A stretch of 14,166 nucleotides of DNA from Schauerella fraxinea (GTDB taxonomy: Bacteria > Pseudomonadota > Gammaproteobacteria > Burkholderiales > Burkholderiaceae_B). Positions 8,482-14,166 of this stretch are shown here, in pieces (the first letter of the stretch is position 1; each line of letters opens with the position of its first letter). The translations under genes were made by a program, and so were the position numbers. The notes beneath the pieces were generated by a model, which did not search any database, was not told the origin of the DNA, and worked only from the letters and a program-made list of their open reading frames with translations. The stretch covers positions 1 through 14,166 of the forward strand of contig JAVDKK010000007.1 in NCBI GenBank assembly GCA_030849945.1, read 5' to 3'.

Positions 8482-11400
8482 CATACCTGTAGACACCAAG
8501 CTGCCATTTGCGTTGACAGCAGTGTCTTCAGTGACGTTGCCAGTACCTTGACCTGCGATGACAGCTGCGTCGTTCGTGCCGATGACGGTGACCGTAACTT
8601 GCGAGATGGTGCCGTCAGCCGAGGTGACGGTGAACATTTCCTGGCGTTGCTCGCCCTGTGCCAACGCTTGAACGTTGGCGGCAGTATTGTTGAGCGTGTA
8701 GGTCCAGGCACCGTCGGTGCCGATGGAGAACGAACCGTACGTGCCGGCGGTACCAGCTTGTGCGGTAAATGTGGCTTGGCCAGCGTCAGCGTCCGTGACG
8801 GTCAATGTGCCGGAAGCGGTGGTGATTCGGTCTTCCGTAACCGTGCCCGTGCCTTGACCGGCGATGACTGCAGCGTCGTTGGTACCAATGACGGTGACGG
8901 TGACTTGCGAAACCGTGCCGTCTGCCGAAGTGACAGTGAAGATCTCTTGGCGTTGTTCACCCTGTGCCAACGCCTGAACGTTGGCGGCAGCGTTGTTGAG
9001 CGAGTAGGTCCATGCACCGTCGGTACCGATGGAGAACGAGCCGTAGGTACCGGCGGTGCCGGTTTGGGCGGTGAACGTGGCTTGGCCAGCATCAGCGTCC
9101 GTGACAGTCAACGTGCCCGAAGCGGTGGTGGTTTGATCTTCGGTGACAGTGCCCGTGCCTTGGCCAGCAATGACCGCAGCGTCGTTGGTGCCAATCACCG
9201 TTACGGTGACTTGCGAGACTGTGCCGTCTGCCGAGGTCACCGTAAATACTTCTTGGCGTTGCTCGCCTTGCGCCAGCGCCTGGACGTTGGCGGCAGCGTT
9301 GTTCAGCGTGTAGGTCCATGCGCCGTCGGTGCCGATGGAGAATGCGCCGTATGTGCCCGCGGTGCCGGTCTGTGCGGTAAACGTGGCTTGGCCCGCGTCG
9401 GCATCGGTGACTGTCAACGTTCCCGAAGCAGTGGTGGTTTGGTCTTCGTTCACCGTACCGGTACCCTGGCCCGCGATCACTGCAGCGTCGTTGGTGCCGA
9501 TTACGGTAACCGTGACTTGCGAGACGGTGCCGTCAGCAGACGTGACCGTGAACACTTCTTGACGTTGGTCACCCTGTGCCAATGCTTGAACGTTAGCGGC
9601 GGTGTTGTTGAGCGTATACGTCCATGCGCCGTCGGTGCCGATGGAGAAGGCGCCGTACGCTCCGGCGGTGGCGGTTTGAGCCGTGAACGTGGCTTGGCCC
9701 GCGTCAGCATCGGTGACGGTCAACGTGCCCGAAGCCGTCAACACGCTGTCTTCAGTAACGGTGCCCGTTCCTTGACCAGCGATCACAGCTGCGTCGTTGG
9801 TGCCGATCACCGTGACGGTGACTTGTGAAACCGTGCCGTCAGCAGAGGTGACGGTGAAGATTTCTTGACGTTGCTCGCCTTGCGCCAACGCTTGAACGTT
9901 CGCAGCGTTGTTGTCAAGCGTGTAGGTCCACGCGCCGTCGGTGCCGATCGAGAAGGCGCCGTAGGTGCCCGCGGTGCCGGTCTGTGCGGTAAACGTGGCT
10001 TGGCCAGCGTCGGCGTCCGTGACGGTCAACGTGCCGGAGGCGGTAGTGATTTGGTCTTCAGTGACGGTGCCGGTGCCTTGGCCGGCAATGACGGCAGCGT
10101 CGTTGGTGCCAATGACGGTGACGGTGACTTGCGAGACAGTGCCGTCAGCAGACGTGACCGTGAACACTTCTTGGCGCTGTTCACCTTGTGCCAACGCTTG
10201 AACGTTAGCAGCCGTGTTGTTGAGCGTGTAGGTCCACGCGCCATCGGTGCCAATGGAGAACGAACCGTAGGCGCCCGCGGTGCCGGTTTGAGCCGTGAAC
10301 GTGGCCTGGCCAACGTCAGCATCAGTGACAGTCAACGTGCCAGAAGCGGTAGTGGTTTGGTCTTCGGTAACCGTGCCCGTGCCTTGGCCTGCAATGACAG
10401 CAGCGTCATTGGTGCCGATGACAGTGACCGTGACCTGCGAGACGGAGCCGTCAGCGGAAGTGACGGTGAAGATTTCTTGGCGTTGCTCGCCCTGCGCCAA
10501 GGCTTGGACGTTAGCGGCGGTGTTGTTCAGTGTGTAGGTCCACGCGCCATCGGTGCCAATGGAGAACGAACCGTAGGTGCCGGCAGTGCCGGTCTGAGCG
10601 GTGAACGTGGCTTGGCCTGCGTCAGCGTCCGTGACGGTCAGCGTGCCAGAGGCAGTGGTGGTTTGGTCTTCAGTGACCGTACCCGTGCCTTGGCCGGCGA
10701 TGACTGCGGCGTCGTTGGTGCCAATGACGGTGACGGTGACTTGCGAAACCGTTCCGTCAGCCGAAGTGACAGTGAAGATTTCTTGACGTTGCTCGCCCTG
10801 TGCCAACGCCTGAACGTTGGCGGCAGTGTTATTCAGCGTGTAAGTCCATGCGCCATCGGCGCCGATGGAGAACGAACCGTAGGTGCCGGCGGTGCCAGCT
10901 TGGGCTGTGAACGTGGCTTGGCCTGCGTCGGCGTCCGTAACGGTCAATGTACCCGAGGCCGTCAACACACTGTCTTCAGTAACCGTACCTGCGCCCTGGC
11001 CAGCGATCACTGCTGCGTCATTAGTACCGATGACGGTAACGGTGACTTGTGAGACCGTGCCATCAGCTGAAGTTACGGTGAAGATTTCCTGACGTTGCTC
11101 GCCTTGCGCCAACGCTTGGACGTTAGCGGCGGCGTTGTTCAGCGTGTAGGTCCATGCGCCGTCGGTTCCGATGGAGAATGCGCCGTATGTGCCGGCGGTA
11201 GCGGTTTGAGCCGTGAACGTGGCTTGGCCCGCGTCAGCATCGGTGACTGTCAACGTGCCGGAGGCCGTCAACACGCTGTCTTCGGTGACCGTGCCCGTGC
11301 CTTGGCCAGCAATGACCGCAGCGTCGTTGGTGCCAATCACCGTTACGGTGACTTGCGAGACAGTGCCGTCAGCGGACGTGACCGTGAATACCTCCTGACG

Positions 11401-14166
11401 TTGCTCACCCAGTCCCAACGCTTGGACGTTGGCGGCTGTGTTGTTCAGCGTGTATGTCCATGCACCATCCGTGCCGATCGAGAAAGCGCCGTACGTTCCA
11501 GCGGTGCCGGTCTGTGCGGTGAACGTGGCTTGGCCAGAGTCCGCGTCCGTGACAGTCAACGTGCCAGAAGCGGTGGTGATTTGGTCTTCGGTAACTGTGC
11601 CAGTGCCTTGGCCTGCGATCACAGCAGCGTCGTTGGTGCCGATCACTGTGACGGTGACTTGCGAGACCGTGCCGTCAGCGGACGTGACAGTAAAGACTTC
11701 TTGACGTTGCTCGCCTTGCGCCAACGCCTGAACGTTAGCAGCCGCGTTGTTGAGCGTGTAGGTCCATGCGCCGTCGGTGCCGATGGAGAATGCGCCGTAT
11801 GTGCCAGCGGTGGCGGTTTGAGCCGTAAATGTTGCTTGGCCTGCGTCGGCATCGGTGACGGTCAACGTGCCTGAAGCAGTGGTGGTTTGGTCTTCGGTAA
11901 CCGTGCCAGTGCCTTGGCCCGCGATCACAGCAGCGTCGTTGGTGCCGACGACAGTGACAGTGACTTGCGAGACAGTGCCGTCAGCCGAGGTGACGGTAAA
12001 CACTTCCTGGCGTTGCTCGCCCTGTGCCAACGCTTGAACGTTGGCGGCAGTATTGTTGAGCGTGTAGGTCCATGCGCCGTCGGTGCCGATGGAGAATGCG
12101 CCGTATGTGCCCGCGGTGCCAGCTTGGGCCGTGAACGTGGCTTGGCCTGCGTCGGCGTCCGTGACGGTCAACGTACCCGAGGCCGTCAACACACTGTCTT
12201 CAGTAACCGTACCTGCGCCCTGGCCAGCGATCACTGCTGCGTCATTAGTACCGATGACGGTAAAGGTGACTTGTGAGACCGTGCCATCAGCGGAAGTTAC
12301 GGTGAAGATTTCCTGACGTTGCTCACCTTGCGCCAACGCCTGAACGTTAGCAGCCGCGTTGTTGAGCGTGTAGGTCCATGCGCCATCGGTGCCGATGGAG
12401 AACGAACCGTAGGTGCCGGCCGTGCCGGCTTGAGCCGTGAACGTGGCTTGGCCTGCGTCGGCATCGGTGACGGTTAACGTGCCCGAAGCAGTGGTGGTTT
12501 GGTCTTCGGTCACCGTGCCCGAACCTTGGCCTGCGATAACTGCGGCATCGTTGGTGCCAATAACAGTGACCGTGACCTGAGAGACGGTGCCGTCAACCGA
12601 CGTAACCGTAAAGACTTCTTGGCGTTGCTCGCCTTGTGCCAACGCTTGAACGTTAGCTGCGGCGTTGTTGAGCGTGTATGTCCATGCGCCATCGGTGCCG
12701 ATGGAGAACGAACCGTACGCTCCAGCGGTGGCGGTCTGCGCCGTGAACGTTGCCTGATCAGCGTCGGCGTCGGTGACTGTCAACGTTCCCGAAGCGGTGG
12801 TGGTTTGGTCTTCAGTAACCGTGCCCGTGCCTTGGCCGGCGATGACTGCGGCGTCGTTGGTGCCGATAACGGTAACGGTGACTTGCGAGACCGTGCCGTC
12901 AGCGGACGTCACCGTGAACACTTCTTGACGTTGTTCACCTTGCGCCAATGCTTGAACATTGGCGGCTGTGTTGTTGAGCGTGTAGGTCCATGCGCCGTCG
13001 GTGCCAATGGAGAACAAACCGTAGGTGCCCGCGGTGCCGGCCTGCGCGGTAAACGTGGCTTGACCAGCGTCAGCGTCCGTGACAGTCAACGTGCCGGAAG
13101 CGGTGTTGATTTGGTCTTCGGTAACTGTGCCCGTACCTTGGCCGGCAATGACTGCAGCGTCATTCGTACCGATCACGGTGACTGTGACCTGCGAAACCGT
13201 GCCGTCAGCCGAAGTAACGGTAAAGATTTCTTGACGTTGCTCGCCTTGCGCCAGCGCCTGGACGTTGGCGGCAGCGTTGTTCAGCGTGTAGGTCCACGCG
13301 CCGTCGGTGCCGATCGAGAAGGCGCCGTAGGTGCCCGCGGTGCCGGTCTGCGCGGTAAACGTGGCTTGGCCAGCGTCAGCGTCCGTGACGGTCAACGTGC
13401 CGGAAGCGGTGGTGACTTGATCTTCAGTGACCGTGCCCGTGCCTTGGCCAGCAATGACGGCAGCGTCGTTGGTACCGATGACAGTGACTGTGACTTGCGA
13501 GATCGTGCCGTCGGCCGAAGTAACGGTAAAGATTTCTTGACGTTGCTCGCCTTGCGCCAACGCCTGAACGTTAGCGGCGGCGTTGTTCAGCGCGTACGTC
13601 CATGCACCGTCGGTGCCGATGGAGAAAGAACCGTACGTTCCAGCGGTGGCGGTTTGAGCGGTAAATGTTGCTTGACCAGCGTCAGCGTCGGTAACTGTCA
13701 ACGTGCCCGAGGCAGTGGTGATCTGATCTTCAGTGACCGCACCGGAGCTTTGCCCGACGATGACTGCGGCATCGTTGGTGCCGACGACGGTGACGGTTAC
13801 TTGCGACACGGTACCGTCAGCCGACGTGACGGTGAAGATCTCTTGACGTTGCTCACCTTGCGCCAATGCTTGAACATTGGCGGATGTGTTGTTGAGCGTG
13901 TAGGTCCAGGCACCGTCGGTACCGATGGAGAAGGAACCGTACGTGCCAGCGGTGGCGGTTTGAGCCGTAAACGTGGCTTGGCCAGCATCTACGTCCGTCA
14001 CGGTCAACGTGCCGGAAGCGGTGGTGATTTGATCTTCAGTAACTGTGCCAGTGCCTTGACCCGCGATGACAGCTGCGTCGTTCGTGCCAATGACGGTTAC
14101 CGTAACTTGGGAGACTGTTCCATCAGCCGAGGTGACGGTAAATACTTCTTGGCGCTGTTCGCCTTG
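6802..14166 (-). CDS. Giant VCBS-repeat surface/adhesin-like protein, N-terminal-side segment (partial at both ends)
   Basis: Internal segment of a giant repeat protein: 2,455 codons, open from the right edge (in frame from 14166) to the gap. It holds a partial A-type repeat, 18 A units and five and a fraction B units. Each A unit runs LTVTDADAGQATF, then a YGxFSIGTDGAWTYTLNN core, VQALAQGEQRQE, FTVTSADGT, and ends with a GTNDAAV strand and a TED linker. GTND and DADAG are typical of VCBS (TIGR01965) and cadherin-like adhesin repeats, where acidic loops commonly bind calcium. No cysteine is seen; the A part also lacks lysine and is strongly acidic. The earliest possible start in this frame, TTG at 14007, lies inside a repeat and is not a real start. 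Secretion by a type I system and a biofilm or adhesion role are inferred from the family; no signal, retention module or RTX tail is visible. The stop at 6667 reached by reading through the Ns is an artefact. Confidence 0.93.
8482..8805 (-). repeat. Hybrid A-to-B transition unit (324 bp)
   Basis: The 18th A unit has an A-type body (FTAQAGTAGTYGSFSIG, QALAQGEQRQEMF, TSADGTISQ) but ends with a B-type linker, GNVTEDTAVNANGSLVSTG, which is six residues longer than the A linker. It is therefore 324 bp, the B length, although its core is A. This places the type boundary inside the linker after the GTNDAAV strand and shows that the length difference between A and B periods can be carried by the linker. 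Confidence 0.9.
8806..14166 (-). repeat. A-type VCBS tandem array, 306-bp (102-aa) period
   Basis: The LTVTD codons recur at 14007, 13701, 13395 and so on, every 306 bp down to 8805: 17 consecutive intervals without a single length change. A partial unit lies at 14166-14008. Differences between units cluster at a few sites: the linker after TED (QTTT, QITT, SVLT, QVTT, QINT, RITT), the stretch after FTAQ (TGTAG, TATAG, AGTAG), the residue before FSIG (A, S or L), NNAAAN versus NNTAAN, and EIF versus EVF. Single-unit oddities include DADADQ (unit 5), ALGLGEQ (unit 9), TLDNN (unit 14), GDQRQE and a VNED linker (unit 15). Variants at different sites are shuffled rather than inherited as blocks, as expected from unequal exchange and gene conversion. 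Each unit has about nine acidic residues, one Arg and no Lys. Confidence 0.95.

Noticed and set aside
8326..11874. Plus-strand open frames over the A array (8326-9828, 9865-11052, 11095-11874)
   Set aside because: Same antisense mirror effect, repeated every 306 bp, with no ribosome binding site and no recognisable protein family.
14005..14007. TTG at 14007 as a translation start
   Set aside because: It is the Leu codon of LTVTD within a repeat; the frame is open to the window edge and upstream sequence encodes the same repeat.
1..14166. CRISPR array or non-coding satellite
   Set aside because: The periods of 306-324 bp are contiguous coding units with no short repeat-spacer structure, and all period lengths are multiples of three.
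1..14166. Promoters, terminators, RNA genes, insertion sequences
   Set aside because: The window is coding throughout; no inverted repeats with T-runs, tRNA-like folds or transposase sequence were seen, and conserved blocks are explained by the protein repeats.

Overview
The whole window lies inside one enormous minus-strand gene. Reading from base 14166 down to base 1, a single frame encodes tandem, roughly 100-residue VCBS-type (bacterial Ig/cadherin-like) repeats. There is no stop codon, intergenic space or second gene. Neither end of the gene is present. The sequenced part gives 2,455 codons to the right of a run of 100 Ns (6702-6801) and 2,233 complete codons to its left. The GC-rich DNA (about 60% by eye) and protein type suggest a Gram-negative proteobacterium, possibly a beta-proteobacterium, but nothing here fixes the taxon.

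Layout in protein order (right to left). (1) 14166-8806: A array, a partial unit followed by 17 units of exactly 306 bp (102 aa). (2) 8805-8482: an 18th A unit that acquires a B-type linker, making a 324-bp hybrid. (3) 8481-2229: B array, 19 units with a strict 324-bp (108 aa) period apart from the last (321 bp); the N run interrupts unit 6. (4) 2228-648: an island of five much more divergent units of 107, 102, 103, 107 and 108 aa that mixes A-like and B-like features. (5) 647-1: canonical B units resume and run off the edge.

The predicted product is a giant, acidic, cysteine-free surface or secreted repeat protein, most like the extender region of type I-secreted biofilm adhesins (LapA/BapA-like). 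The diagnostic parts (N-terminal retention module, C-terminal adhesive and RTX/secretion domains, transporter genes) lie outside the window, so that role is inferred from the repeat family. The most useful observations concern structure: the N gap falls exactly in repeat phase, so it hides zero or a whole number of units and its reading-frame break is artificial; the arrays show signs of recent homogenisation by unequal exchange or gene conversion; and a divergent island survives inside the homogenised region. I found no RNA gene, CRISPR array, mobile element, promoter or terminator, and no convincing new biological system beyond this repeat architecture.
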